64,000 nt of DNA from Macrocybe gigantea (GCA_011319805.1 SJRY01000245.1:372001-436000), one strand, 5' to 3'; counted from the stretch's first letter, positions 25,122 through 37,325 are shown. Notes: a model not told the origin generated them from the letters alone. Numbers and translations are program-made.

Positions 25122-28041
25122 CTACTTTGTACGGGCCACCACCGTCGGCCGTACGTCTAGCCTCAGCTCGTGGATCTTAATCGGCAATGCGTTGCCAGGC
25201 GAGATAAAGTGACTACTTTCGCTCACATCGATCACCCGAGCATGAATCCCAAGTAGTGGCACCTGCACCCGTGCGCCCCACGACCTGCGAACGATATCCC
25301 AGACTGGAGTACCAAGTACGCGCCCTTCCAGCTGCTCGAGCGCATCATCCGCAGTGTTCCGTTTTGTGTTTGTCTCCTGCCATCTCTTGATGAACATGAC
25401 ATTCCAATACATGATATGGTTCTCCTCCAAACTCCGCCTTTCCCGCTCGCGATCTCTCAACGTCACTGCAAGATCTCGCAACCTGTCGATATCGAAGGGT
25501 GGAGAACGTGAAGGCGCCGCGGTACCAAGCAATGCGTGATGTATCTGCCAATGCATAATTAAATCACCGTAGCGCCTCAGTGGAGAGGTTGTCCGGACGT
25601 ATCCTTCGCCGTCTTCGACACCCAAGAAGAAATGGCCCGCAGGTTCGACGGAATACCCACCAGCCTTGGGATTGCGGGCAAGGTGAGCTGAGAGATCCAG
25701 GAACGATACATAGCCATTCGCCGAGCGCCCAGCCAGCACTTTATCGATACTAGACTCGTCTCGAAATAAGGGATAAAGGGATTCGGCAACGCGGCGTAGT
25801 GCAGGAACGCCTTTGTCTAGAAGGAATCTAGAAGCGACTCGGCAAGCCAGTTTCATAGATTCCGACACCATCGAATGGGAGCCAACGTCGATTTCATGCT
25901 GAGCATATGCCTTGTATCGCAAGTGCGGGAAGCCAGCGAAAATGGATGGTTTGAGAGTTGGACTGACGGCACTCGAAGGTATGGGAGTCTTCTGGGTGAC
26001 TTCGGCTGCGACATCGGATAAGCTGAAGTATCCGAGAGCAATCCGGCGGGATACTTGGCCTTGGGCTAAAACAGACAGTTCCCGAAGATCTCGACACTCT
26101 TGGTCCGAAAGCGAATGATCTATCACCTCACGAGGCGCCCCTCCGAACGGATACCGATAATGGGGAACACCGTGGCCCAACACATGATCCACAGTTTCAT
26201 AATTGAGAATCTTGATGTTGCGGATGAGGCCGGCTTGTACTTTATAGTCTATGAGTGTCCCATCTTTTTTCAACCGCGAGCTAAATGTCAAAACCCTGGT
26301 GGGCTTTTCCTTGCTAGACCCGATGGAAAGTCCATATTCCTGAGAGTGGGTCAAGGTTTTAGGTAACATAGGCATGGCCACGTTCGTGAAATAGAACGAT
26401 TCTAAACACTTGGCAGACCGTTCAGCGAGAAAATGAGTTGGAGGAATGACCGAGGCCGGATCCGCTATGTGAACGTGAAGCCAGAATTCATCAGGATGAG
26501 AGGGAATTCTCTCAAGCGATATACCATCGTCAAGTTCTTGAGCATCAGACCTATCGATGACGTAGACCGCCGTATCACCAAAGTCGTGGCGAATGGATTC
26601 CAATGGATCGGAGGTGTAAAAGTCGTTTGGGCCCAAAGGCCCCGAATTGAGGGGTTTAGACAGACTGATCTTCGCTCGTTCGTCGATCTCCTGTATGTTT
26701 TTTAATGTGCCGAACGCAGAACGGACCTCCGGAGAGATTTCAATGAGGTCTTGCCAAGGCGCCAGCACACCCACGTCCGTGAGCAGCCTGTGCACTGCCG
26801 CGTCGTCAACAGGGGGCCCATTGCGATCGACCGCCTTCAAAATTGCGCTTCGCCCAAGAGAATATGGATCAGCCTGAATATCTCGTCGTGGACGAAGAGA
26901 ATGTAACAAGAAGCTGAGGATCGTTTTATCCTCCCAAGTCCACGTATGTTCTGCCCTAGATCGGCGAGGATGTGTATCGAACGACCGCGGTATCTTTTGC
27001 ATATTGGCTCGAACGTGCCTAATTTTCCTGCCAAAGCTCTGAATGGGTCCATCATCACGAAGTCTGGACCATTCTGCGATCTTCATCATTGCTTGCACAT
27101 GTTCAAGTGGCCGGACGTGGAATATTTGCGAGTCTCGGTAAGAATGCTGGGCGACAAAGTGTTCAGGGTGTTTCATCATATATTTGTGAGTTGCAAAGAG
27201 AGTGAAGAGTGCGGGTATTTGATTGAATTTGCGCGTCTTCAGCCGAGCGACTTCTGGAACCGAGGCATCTGCCCACTTTGCCGGGTCTCCCGACCTTATA
27301 GCGTCATAGATGTCGATCGTAGGTTCGCAAAGCACAGAGTACGCCTCTTCAACAGACTTTTCTATCTGCCGGATCCTCTTCAGAACCTCTACGCGCGCAT
27401 TGACCTGGATTTGGTTTTCCGGCAGATACTCTATTCCGCATCGCGTCGCGAGGTCTTCTGGAACCACAGAAGGGATGAGGAACATGACATCGCCTTCTCT
27501 ATGTTTCCAGATCTCCCCGCTACTTGTCAATGAGAGGGTGTTCAAGTATCCCGAGTCAAAAGCTTCGCCAACCACAACACCTTGAGAAGTAATCGTATTC
27601 CTATAGGAAGAAGGCACTACGTTGTATCATATAGTCTCAGAACCGCAAGCGGCAATGTTCTCACCTTCTCAATTCCACAAATGTACCCGGAACAATCGCC
27701 TGGCCCGATTCATACCACACTCCTTCTTCTTCGTTAATGCTGGCATTGTAGGTCGTTTGATCCATGGAGGGTGGTCTGGTCTGCTGTGTGGTCTGAATAA
27801 CGGCGGCCATCAACCTCTTCTCTGTCCCGCGAAGAGATGGCGAATGACGCCAACCGCGTGGTTCCGCTCCTGCCACCTTTATGAGTTTGGACGTGACAGC
27901 CTCTACATCTTTAAGAGAAGGTCCAGAGGCAGAGGTTGAAGTCGACGACGACAAACGGCATGACAACGAGATAGCCTGTGTTACTCCTTGATACTGCTGA
28001 AGGTTGGCGAGAACCTGACGCGAACCTAGTCGCCTGTGCAT
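25122..28041 (-). CDS. DSS1: Mitochondrial RNase II-family exoribonuclease (Dss1/CYT-4 type)
   Basis: Two exons joined by one intron (about 27599-27660): a first exon of about 125 residues and a long second exon of about 820 residues. The catalytic RNB motif is DRSDAQELDDGIS, with the Asp cluster that binds magnesium, followed by HVHIADPASVIPP, PMLPKTLTHSQEYGLSIG and the C-terminal TTSPLRRYGDLIMHWQIHHAL. The N-terminus (MHRRLGSRQVLANLQQYQG...SLSCRLSSSTST) is basic and Ser-rich with no acidic residue, as expected of a mitochondrial leader. In yeast, Dss1 is the nuclease of the mitochondrial degradosome with the helicase Suv3. It could also be a Dis3-like cytosolic enzyme, but the leader and the lack of CSD-PIN domains argue for Dss1/CYT-4. 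It starts 91 bases from the divergent gene at 28133. Confidence 0.87.
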
Positions 28042-28132
28042 GGAAGTAAGGAAAAAAAATAATTCATAATATAAAGGATTTTCAACGAATCCGGCCCGGC
28101 GTTTGCCGCTCGCAACTCAGCATCACACAAAA

Positions 28133-29114
28133 ATGTACAAACGCGTCGAGAAACGACAGAGGAAACGACAGACAGAGTTCGAACTCGGATTGGATGAAGA
28201 TGTCAAGCAGATCCTCGGCTTTAATGATACCGACTCTGACGAGAGCAGCTCTGACTCTGACTCTGGCGAATCTTCAGTAAACCAAGGCGACAGGGAAGCG
28301 GATTTTGGAGACGAGGTTGAGCAAGACGACGATGAAGGCAGCTTTGATCAAGAAGATGAAAATAAATCTCAGGCCGGAGACGACGATGAGGAGCAGAACG
28401 ATGACGTTGAGGAAGCGATCACCGTAGGAGAGGTCCTGAACGATTCAATATTCCTTGTCTCTGTCCATCCAGAGCTCAAAGCATGTGTTGTCTGTCCGGG
28501 AAAGCTTCTGAAAGACTCCAGGATGGTCCAGCTTCATAGAGACTCTAATGCATGTGCGCTTCTTTCTTTTCTGTGACATTCTTGACTTACGAATTGCAAT
28601 CTGCGCAGGCGCATGGACGCAGGATCCGGCAGTTCGTCAAAGCCGCTCAGGAGGCCGACCCCGGTGACGACGCGAGGACATTGGTACGACAACTAGATTC
28701 AAGTCGCGGTCGACCTTCAAATCCTTCATCTAACAAATCTAATGGCACGTCCAAGCGTGCTGAGAAAAAAGTATGGCATTGTGCAATCCGAGGATGTAAA
28801 TCTGACAACCTCTGCAGAAGAAAGCGCTCGCTATACGCACGGCCATGCGTGAAAGGCAGAAAAATCGAAATCAGAAAAAACGAGCCAAGCCAGAGTCGGC
28901 GGCAGAAGAACCGTCGATCCTGTCGAAACCTGCAAAACGGCAAAAGGTCCAGCTGGAATCTGATCTCCCTACTCCTAAACCTGAACCACAAATGAACGAG
29001 TCAGAATTAAAAGAAAAATTAAAAGATATCATCCGCTCTACATCTATACGGGCCAAAAACGCCAGGTTGCGGGCGAAGAAAGGTTCTGACGGTCGCAAAA
29101 AGCATTCTGCTTAG
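28133..29114 (+). CDS. Unrecognised acidic/basic nuclear-type protein with a C2H2-like zinc finger
   Basis: I do not recognise this gene. The first exon starts MYKRVEKRQRKRQTEFELG and continues into a strongly acidic Asp/Glu/Ser stretch, then VLNDSIFLVSVHPELKACVVCPGK. The spliced product contains Cys-x2-Cys-x13-His-x5-His (CVVC...LHRDSNAH), a spacing like U1-type zinc fingers; the intron falls just before the second His. The third exon is Lys/Arg-rich (RERQKNRNQKKRAK; RAKNARLRAKKGSDGRKKH). Acidic then basic low complexity suggests a nucleolar or chromatin protein, which is inference only. The start is the ATG at 28133. The intron at 28550-28608 only keeps frame as GC-AG. The second intron is ordinary. 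Confidence 0.65.
28550..28608 (+). other. GC-AG intron inside the zinc-finger-like motif
   Basis: Donor AAT|GCATGT, acceptor CGCAG|GCG, 59 bases, phase 0. The nearby GT at 28554 gives the wrong phase and a premature stop, whereas the GC donor gives SN|AHGRRIRQF in frame. Confidence 0.7.
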
Positions 29115-29231
29115 TGCAATTGATTTCTTGCGCCCTTGGTAGTGTATATCGAACCGGCGATAAATCCTCCATATACCTCATACAGATATACTCCGTGAAT
29201 AAATTAAAGGAAAGGACGATCTGGGCCAGCA

Positions 29232-31022
29232 TCATGCCAGTGATCGCAACACACGCTCTGTACTCTCAATAACCTATAGCACTGGTCAATCAAATGCACT
29301 GCCTTGACGCACTGTAAATCCCACTCACGGTATGGATATCAGGTCGATCCACAGGGCTGACCTTCAACATGCTGTCGATAAGGTCTTTCAGCCCCTGCGA
29401 GTAAGCAGAGCCTGGATGCTTGTACTGTGCATTCAACACCGCCATCGCTATTGATCCGCCTTGCTCAGTGGTCTGTATATTTTCGAATGGCGAATGTGAA
29501 TACGCGAGCGCATATAAAGTACATCCCAACGACTACAGTTCTAAAGCATGAGGACACTGGGCAAAGTGAGCGCATGCGAACGTACCCATATGTCGACTTT
29601 CTCATCAAGAGTTTGACCCGTCTTTACATCAAACAGTTCTGGAGCACGATATGCCATCGTACTTTGCTCTGCCGCAATGTCCTGCAAAGACTGTCAGAAC
29701 AAACAGCGAATACAACTACCAACACTCGCCTGCTGTAGCAAGGCCTGGGAGCGATTCTCGATCTTAATTCTGGCCTTCATCGCACTGCCGAAATCCATGA
29801 GTATAGGCGTGACGCCGTCATCCGTGATCATCACGTTTCTGCGTTGTAGCTCAGTTTTACTTCGAGAACCATAATGAAGCCATCTAAGACTGACCCTGGT
29901 TTGAGGTCTCTGTGTGCATACGGTACCAAGACCGAATCTGTCCCTTGACTGGTTTGACCTCCTTGCTGTATCTGGGACGCTTCCTCGTCGCCGTCAAAAA
30001 CGACGTCATTGTCCACCTCCACAGGGTTTTTCGTCACCAAAGGCAGCGTAACCTGGGATTCGTACGAGTACCCAGCCTCTCCGTCTCCTTCAGGTTGAGG
30101 GAAGCGTTCGTCCTCGACGGAAGGCCGCGAGGGCCTTTCATGTTGTTTCTGTGCTAGTGCGGGATTCGAGCCAGAAGATCTTGATGTACTCGGGGGTGCA
30201 CGGTAATCGTGCATGGCACGTACGGCTTCGCAAGTGCCCTTGAACAGTGTGAGCATGTCCTTTTCGGAGAAGTGTCGCCCATTGACTACGTTCGCGTTGA
30301 TGGCGTCTTGTAAGTTACCTCGCTGGAAGGGTATTTTGTCATTCAATATCCTCTGCAAGACTTTATTACCCTGGCTTCACACCTTGTACAATGGCAAGAA
30401 CAGATACACGATTTTCCCGTCACCCTCAGGGTCTTGCACAATGGCAGAATCCTATACATGTAATTGAGGTTGTCCGATCGATAGCATTGTGCATCACAGT
30501 GAACTTGCCAGTATACGAATTATGTTCGGATGTCTGATACATGGAGGAACGTTATGACGAATACATGGTTGAAGTAACACGTATACTCACTTGAACCGCC
30601 GATATGCTTCCACCTCCCGCATAGCTACTTGCACACCATCTGAACCCGTCGGACATCTGATCTTCTTCAAGGCGAACTGGCGCTGATCCGCAGCGCGGGT
30701 ATAAAGGAAAGGCCACTACACAATGGGAATGGCACTCACCCCGCTGTGCTCGTCTTGAGCGAGATACACGAACGAGAAACCTCCTTCACCCAGAACTTTG
30801 ATGATTTGGACTAGATGCAGCCGCTCATGAGCTCGCGCACAACAATGGAGATGACAACTCATGCAGAGCCAAAGCGTGGCTGAGTTGTGACTGACATGTT
30901 CGTCCGTTAATTTTTACCTTGGCGGACTGCTGACATAGGCACGACGACAGTGCCCATAGCGCGTCTTTTGCTTGGTCCCTTAGCGATTCGACGGCGCGCA
31001 GGAACGGAGGAGGAAATGACAT
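29232..31022 (-). CDS. ENV7: NAK-family serine/threonine kinase, Env7/STK16 type
   Basis: Env7 is a vacuolar-membrane kinase in yeast; STK16 is its animal relative at the Golgi. Motifs in order: Gly loop LGEGGFSFVYLA, catalytic Lys in FALKKI, Glu helix AMREVEAYRRF, HRDLKPGN catalytic loop, DFGSA, APELFDV, and DRPDIHTV in the last lobe. The N-terminus MSFPPPFLRAVESL has a CLC motif (SSCLCQQ) that could be palmitoylated for membrane binding, as in the yeast protein. An insert of about 85 residues, rich in Ser/Pro/Glu, lies between MHDYRA and YAHRDL. The final exon gives VIESTERVLRSLA then TGA at 29232-29234. About ten introns. The kinase identity is secure; the Env7/STK16 sub-family is the best fit. 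Confidence 0.82.
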
Positions 31023-31312
31023 TATGGACAGCCTGAAGTTGGTTGCAGGAATCTAATTGGTCACCTTGTGACCGTCTCTCAAGTTTCACTTGTTTATGCC
31101 AACACGAGTAACCGATTACCAGCGAGGGAAAAAATGGGAATAAAAACAGTTGCTAATGTTACATGGTCCTGGCATAGAAATATATGTTCGTGGCTCCCCA
31201 GATATTCCACAATTTATCTTTCCACAGCACCGCTAGCAGGAATAGAAGGACAACAACAATGACGGCGTTCATATCGTCCGCCGGGCGACGGACCCATCGG
31301 ACAGCCCACGCC

Positions 31313-32387
31313 TCACACAGCGCCGCGTGCTATATATCCGATTATCAGACTGTGCCCGCGACTTGAATGCTCATTACAGTCGCTCACCGAGAGGCGTTCT
31401 ACTTGTTCCTGCTTCTTTGCCTTGGTCCAAGCCGCCAATGCAGCTCTGTCGCCAAAGCGAACAAGGTCGAAAATCTGACATGTGAGTTGCTGGGCAGACG
31501 GTGCATAGAAAAGTACGTGTTCCCGCTGGTTTCCAACTGGAGGAGGCGTGAGGCAATTCAGTTGGACAGGGAATATGAAATACAATCAGGCCTGGCAGGT
31601 CGCCCGGACGTACCTGAATCGACAATGAATGGAAATATGGCCTCAGCACTCTGCAGTCCAAGACAATCTGGAATGATACGTCGCAGAGCCGCAACTGTGA
31701 TGAATCTGAAGTTGGGATGCTTTTTCATTAAAGCGGTCTGGGACGTGGACGGTCGGTGACTTACGACTTGTTGAAACACGCTTTGCAGCAGCGCACTCGG
31801 CATGTCCAGTATACATTCTCAACGTGCGTTTTCAAGCAAGACTATTGTCTGTATGTCAACAAGCTCAAAAGAGACCGCACACCGAAGGACTGACATAACA
31901 TCGGTTTTCAAAGAGTAACCGCGTATACTGAGGCTCGTTGAGGTCTGAAGGGCACGGAGGCAGACCTTTGAGGCTTGCCAAGGCAGTCCTCCACGTAGTG
32001 ACCGCCGAACGACTGAGCAACATGGCTCGTAACTGCCGCGAAGTACGCGAAAGATTCAGGACATCCATTGGATGTGAATATCGAAAGATCTGGGCACCAA
32101 TGTTCACAAGACAGGGGATATCGGTGTAGGATTCATACCTCGTACAAGATATCCAATGGCATTGAAGTCAGGAGCTCGAGGGCACCAGCTGACTTGCTCC
32201 ATAACTTTGGTTTGATCCAGGTGCGACGAAGGTCATGACGACATGTATCCAAAGACCGGCTCTCTGAATGTGAACATGGCGTGTCATCGTCGTCGTCAGC
32301 CCACGCTTGACGCCGGTAGAGGCTGACATGACAGGGAAAAGGGGGCTTCATAGGAGCTGAGGAGATGAGATGAAGGATGTGGGTCAT
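31313..32387 (-). CDS. F-box protein (mushroom-type), paralogue A
   Basis: The core reads LLTSMPLDILYEV joined to IFRYSHPMDVLNLSRTSRQLR and continues ...LKGLPPCPSDLNEPQYT. This is the F-box and following segment of a large basidiomycete family of presumed SCF ubiquitin-ligase receptors. A Cys-rich patch follows (CRVRCCKACF), then FRFITVAALRRIIP and a C-terminal region AWTKAKKQEQVERL. The start is uncertain: ATG at 32387, or the Met inside SMPLDIL. The exact introns downstream of the Cys-rich exon are also uncertain. It is related to paralogue B about 1 kb away in gene order and motifs. Target proteins cannot be told. Confidence 0.6.
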
Positions 32388-32631
32388 GGATTTCACAAGA
32401 TTGAGTGCATTTGAGGGTGGACAGGAAGGGAAGATCTAGTCCATAATTGTAAAATGAAGAGCCTCGTGACGGCGTGGGGCGTTCTCCGGAAGCAAACGTG
32501 AGAAGTGGCACAGGAGTCGATCCTCGGGCGAGGACGAAGACTGTTGAAGTATCGAAGAGATCCTGGGCCGTCATCTCATCGAGGTCATACAGAATCCATC
32601 TATCTCGTCCATGCAGCTTTATATCTTTCAT
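32296..32631 (-). CDS. Uncertain open frame between the two F-box genes
   Basis: Starts MKDIKLHGRDRWILYDLDEM and runs 111 residues, including TAQDLFDTSTVFVLARG. The first half looks protein-like; the second half is low quality. It overlaps the possible 5' end of paralogue A. It may be a last exon of paralogue B, a small separate gene, or chance. I do not recognise it. Confidence 0.25.
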   Translation of the reverse strand: MKDIKLHGRDRWILYDLDEMTAQDLFDTSTVFVLARGSTPVPLLTFASGERPTPSRGSSFYNYGLDLPFLSTLKCTQSCEIHDPHPSSHLLSSYEAPFSLSCQPLPASSVG

Positions 32632-32756
32632 ATTACTGCGGTTAGCTTCCTTTCTCAGCCAAGCATCACCGTAGCACTACGACAGCAACAATCATCAACA
32701 TCAGACACACGCCCAACACTACCATGCCCAGCTCATCTGTGCGCTTCGATGTCCGT

Positions 32757-33726
32757 CTACCCTTCCATGCTTCGAATTGAGCTGCGTGCTGTCGATGATA
32801 GTCTCAGTTGGCGGTGTTTACGATTCAATATGCAATGTCCTACCCTTAATCGTAGCATTTGTTGTTCTTTCTTTTCATGGCTCCACTCCTCGCTCGGTCT
32901 CACTCTTTGGAGTTCTCTTAAATACTCCTCCACGGAGGGGAGGTAATACAGAATTCTGCCAGGCTTGTACGGGCGAGGTCCTGCTACCAGTCTGATGACC
33001 ATTCCGGGAAGAACTTGTATTACGCTTACTAGGATGCACTATGTACGGCAAGGCGTACTTGTGGCGGGGATCTTCTGGAGTCATCGGAAGGCGTCTCCTG
33101 AGGTCGTAATCTGACACAAAGCTACAAGACAGGCTCAACACCGGTTAAATTAGAACGTAAAGTCGAACATACTAATAGTCGAAGCAATCCTTGCAGCACC
33201 GCACACGACAATTCCAGAATATTTCGTCGACATCCGGTGCGAGACAGAACTGCTCGATAGCTCAAGGTCACATTACCGAGGACATGTGCAAATGAGTCGT
33301 TGGCCTACGTGGCAATGGTCGTCGAACGCGAGATTCACGTATTGCGGCTCGCTCAAATCCTCCGGACAGGGGGGCAGGCCCGGGACGTTCGCCAATGCTG
33401 CTTGCCACACAAACCTCGAGGAGTGACACATCAGTATGCGCCGCAGATGCGTCGTGGTCCTCGCAAGCCGAAGTACGTCCAACGGATGGAGATGGCAGAA
33501 TACCTGCACATTTGGGTTGTAAGCGGACGCCTGTGCCCCAAAGTCGCAACAAACAGCTCACTTCGAACAAGATCTCCAGCGGCATTTCCATCAGTCGCGC
33601 CAGCTGCCCATCTTGTTGACCAAGACGTGCATGCGTGGGGAAGGTAACCTCGTCGTCTTCCAGGCTCAGACTTGGCTGCAACGGCAGCAGAGAATTGCGG
33701 CGATGTGCCCGTGCGAGTGGTAACAT
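32757..33726 (-). CDS. F-box protein (mushroom-type), paralogue B
   Basis: The F-box reads ARLMEMPLEILFE joined to VFCHLHPLDVLRLARTTTHLRRI, then ...ANVPGLPPCPEDLSEPQYV. After an intron comes the Cys-rich exon with CRVRCCKDCF, then FVSDYDLRRRLPMTPEDPRHKYALPYIVHP and YKPGRILYYLPSVEEYLREL. The last frame ends near 32757 with a basic stretch. Same order of motifs as paralogue A, so the two look like a tandem duplication. The N-terminus (from ATG 33726) is His/Arg-rich and unremarkable. The 3' end is not certain. Confidence 0.65.
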
Positions 33727-33904
33727 CAGTGAGCAAGTTCAAAGACCAGCGGGGATAAGCGCCAGTCCCCAAAGATGTCAACCTGCCCTTGTAAATGCAA
33801 TTGTATATATACAATGTTGCCGCTACAAAGAATTACAATATTGTGATATGAATAAAAACAACCCACAAGGAAATGTTGCATGCGCCTGGGCCCGATACAA
33901 GGGC

Positions 33905-35963
33905 CTAATCCTCCCAACCCGACATTTCCTTATCCCACTTCAACCTTCTCAACTCCTTCCTCTCGGCGTCGCTTAGTAAGGCCCACTCTGCAACTCCTCC
34001 AACGCTTTCCACCAATTCTTCTTCCCACTGTTCTTCTCTTTCTAATTGTTTCTTTGTTTTCTTAGGGGCTGGAGGAGGTGGGGGCGGAGGGGGCGGAGTG
34101 CGCCTGTTGGGGTGTAACGGCGCGATGCGCGACAGCAAACTACGCGACGATTTGAGGTACGGCGAATACGCTGTGCCAACGCCCAAGGATCTCAACGCGC
34201 CGCGAGGTGAAGCCGACGGAAAAGGAGACCCAGGCAGCGAGTTAACACGTCGAATGAGTTCGGACATAGGCGTAGACTTGGTTTTAGGCGCGATCGAATA
34301 ATGAGCTTTGAGTTCGAACTCGTGTGGCTTCTCTTCCTTGTTCGTCTCTTCACCGCGTTCCAGAGAGTCCGGATGCATATTCTCCTGCATCATAATTTTA
34401 GTGAGCAAGAGTTCATATCAAGAGAGCAGGCCATCAATGGCACCTTTGAGGCCGATTGTCCACCGGCATTTTCAGTATTCGACTTGTTAGGTAGTTCTCT
34501 TGCTTGAACTTCTCCCTCTTCATCATCAGACGTGACAAGTTTTCTCTTGCCTTTCTTTGTCGAAGAGGGCTGGAGATCAAGAAGGACCGCAGACCGGTCA
34601 GATTGAATTTCTTGCACCTTCTTCCCTCTATGATTTGAGGCTACATCTTGCTTGTCCAGGCCGGATGCCGAACTAGACGCACACATTGAAGCTGCTTCGT
34701 CAGAGTTACGGGTGACTGGATCCTCGGCTCTGTCCTCCGCGGCTTTAGAGGCATCATCACGAAGAGCTGCAATTGAGCGCCGGCCCTTTTTAGCCCTAAT
34801 GACGACCTCAACTTTGCTCTTTTGCTTCCTCCCTTTCCCTTTGTTTTTCTTCGTGGTCTCAGCGAAATCCTGGTCGCCCACCTTTTCTGCGTCGTTCACT
34901 TTTTTACGCGGTTTCTTTGTTTCACGGCTGCTAGAATTGGCATGATTTGCTAGTAATTCGATTGAGGGTGCGGAGGACGTTGAACTAGCGAAGAAGTTGG
35001 GTGGAGCAAGCTCGTCGTCGGGATCAAGTTCGTCGATGTACTTGCGCTTTCTAAGGGAAGAATTTTCAATGCTAAAAAGAGAAGAGGGGGAAGAAGGCGC
35101 ATCCAGGTCCGTGGAGAAATTAGGCAAAGTCTCTATAGGAGGGTAGTCGACTGTGATGGCTGTGGAAGGTGGTGGAGGATCGGAAGGCGGCAGCTGAGAC
35201 AGATGAAATTGGGAACTGCTTTCAAGCTCTCCCGGATGGGAAGGGGATTGAGGAACGGCAGCAGATCGCCGGAGTGAATGACGTGGTAATTCAGTACCAC
35301 CGGAGCAAGACGCAGATTGTTTTTTCGATTTCGCCCTGCGACCAGCTGAGCTGTTTGCCTGGGATGTCGTTTTATCCTTCGCTACAGGTTTCGGCTTGTT
35401 TTTCTGCTTTGCTCTCTTACCGGACGAAGTAGACCATGCCATGGCGAGTTCATCATCACTTGAAGATATCTCGATTATATCACCGAAAATCTGGCGCTCG
35501 TAAGTAGGTAAGGCCTCTCTACCGTCGCTGATCCTCTGTTTCCGTGGGCGCGTTTTAGCGCGATCCGCGATGTTCGACGCTGGCATTGGCATTGCAAGCG
35601 AGACTAGTGTATGTGGCTCCCCGTCAGGGTATGAAGCAGCCTGCGTGTTGCTCGTATAGTCGGATTTGTCTTTGCCTTTTGCAACTGGCCGAGGTCTAGG
35701 ACGCGGTTTCGGAACATCATGTGCAAGGAGCGCGTTCGAGGAAACGGAGGACATTTTTGACGGAGGCTGATCCTCGTCCAGTTTAGTGGCTTGAGGGAAT
35801 GTGTAACCCTTCGGGTTGACTGCCACAAGTAAACGAATAGCGTACCGTTCGGAGTAACGAGGTTTTCATGACCCAATTCTAGCAAATCCATGCCATTGTT
35901 TTCTTCTTCACTATCTGCAACGATTTCATCATCATCCAGAGGTGTAAGTCTATCGTCGTCCAT
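33905..35963 (-). CDS. Unrecognised low-complexity nuclear-type protein
   Basis: I do not recognise this gene. The start MDDDRLTPLDDDEIVADSEE is acidic. The first intron (53 bases, donor GTCATG) joins DLLEL to VNPKGYTFPQATKL. The long middle exon (about 34.44-35.83 kb) is rich in Ser, Lys, Pro and Asp/Glu with many basic clusters (RPRPRPVAKGK; RKQRISDG; KKPRKKV), typical of disordered nuclear proteins. An intron with a clear CTCACTAA branch site then leads to the conserved-looking C-terminus: SELIRRVNSLPGSPF, YLKSSRSLLSRIAPLHPNRR, a run of nine or more Pro, and EEELVESVGGVAEWALLSDAERKELRRLK. The C-terminal block is probably the functional part. Divergent from VPS51 by 147 bases. Confidence 0.7.
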
Positions 35964-36110
35964 GGTGGCGGACGCTCTCTAGGTTGCTGGAGGCGCGTAA
36001 AGGGTTGAAGGCAGCAATGCTTTGCGTGACGCCGCGTGACAGATCGCGGTGCAACCTGATCACGTGCCAGAACGCTCAATAAGGCAGACCTTGGCGTTTC
36101 CTTCAGTAAA

Positions 36111-36823
36111 ATGACCTCGACTCCGGAACGGCGCAGATCCACTGTGCCGTCCTCCCCCTTCGCCGTGCCTCTCCGCCTTCTGCAACGCACGAACCGTCTC
36201 ACAACTCGAACAACGCTAGCACCTCCACACGGCGCTCTACACCATCTACACCGCCTCCTCAGAAGTCTCGAGCAAGGGAACTTCTGAGAAAGCACTATGG
36301 CTTGGGCATCGGACCGCCGCCGCCGCTTCCTGGAAAGACGGCTGACCCTATGAACCTCGGTATGTGATGCGTGCGATTGGCATGGCTTCAACTTACAACC
36401 CCTCCAGATTCAACGGCCTTCGATGCCAAGTCCTACTATGAGCAGTTGATTACGACGTCGTCTTTGCCCACTCTTCTTAAAAAAGAGAACGAACTTCTCA
36501 CAGGTTGCTCCGCTTTGTTCCCGGGGGATACATGACTCAATGTGCCTTATAGAAATTCGACAGCTGGATAGCGAAAGACAATCGCTTGTTTACAACCATC
36601 ATCATGAGCTTATAGCTGCAAGTGATACCATCGGCGCAGTGAGCCTGAAATCGTGGTCTGCTCAATTGGCACTCACTTTCAATAGATGAAGGCGCGAGCG
36701 GAGAGTCTTGATGCGGATTTGGAACGTCTGAAAGTTGCCTTCTCCGAAATATCAAGACTCGTCTCCGAAACATCGACTGATTCGCATAGTTCCGTCCACC
36801 ATGGGCGACAAGACACAACATAA
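36111..36823 (+). CDS. VPS51: GARP/EARP tethering complex subunit Vps51
   Basis: Vps51 is the small subunit of the GARP complex that tethers endosome-derived vesicles at the Golgi. Recognisable blocks: RARELLRKHYGLGIGPPPP, LDSTAFDAKSYYEQLI, LPTLLKKENELLTEIRQLDSERQSLVY, and ASDTIGAMKARAESLDADLERL. These match the conserved N-terminal coiled-coil of the family, including the D-S-x-x-F-D and S-D-T-I motifs. The start ATG 36111 gives MTSTPERRRST. An intron within about 36150-36230 is needed to restore frame, but its donor is not certain. It ends SSVHHGRQDTT then TAA. The short length (about 170-180 residues) matches fungal Vps51, not the long animal form. Confidence 0.82.
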
Positions 36824-37325
36824 GCATACAAGCTGCGCCGCATTAATAAAAATTATAACGCTTTATTACAATCAAGGTATCTGACTTCAAGCTAAAGCCT
36901 ACTCCTCACGTCCGCCATGGGGCCCATATCTCTGGTTGCCAATTTGCATTGCAAGGATGGATCAGGCGCGTAACGAAGAGCTCTGGGCCAAGAACACCTA
37001 GTGTCCCATCCCATCAGGCCTTTGCCCTATAGCCCATTGTTCATACCTCCGTTCGATGAGAATCCCGTTTTCCTGCAATGTTCCATGTCAAAGCATCTGA
37101 CAATCATAGGCCTGCGCATTCTACTCATAGTTATAAACCTATGAATTCCAGAATAAATTCTGCAGTTATCATTAGCACTATCTCCCTGAGCATCTCTCCT
37201 TGTTGGGTTTTATCCGCTTTTACTTCGCATATGTTGTATAGCCCGGCCACTGCGACATCGCTCAGGTCGGTCGCTTCTCGAAAGAAAATGAGAATTCACC
37301 AGAATCCATATTTTGATCTCTATCC
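36824..37325. other. Intergenic region, nothing seen
   Basis: Between the VPS51 stop and the doubtful minus-strand gene below. Short open frames only, none with recognisable content. Confidence 0.4.
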
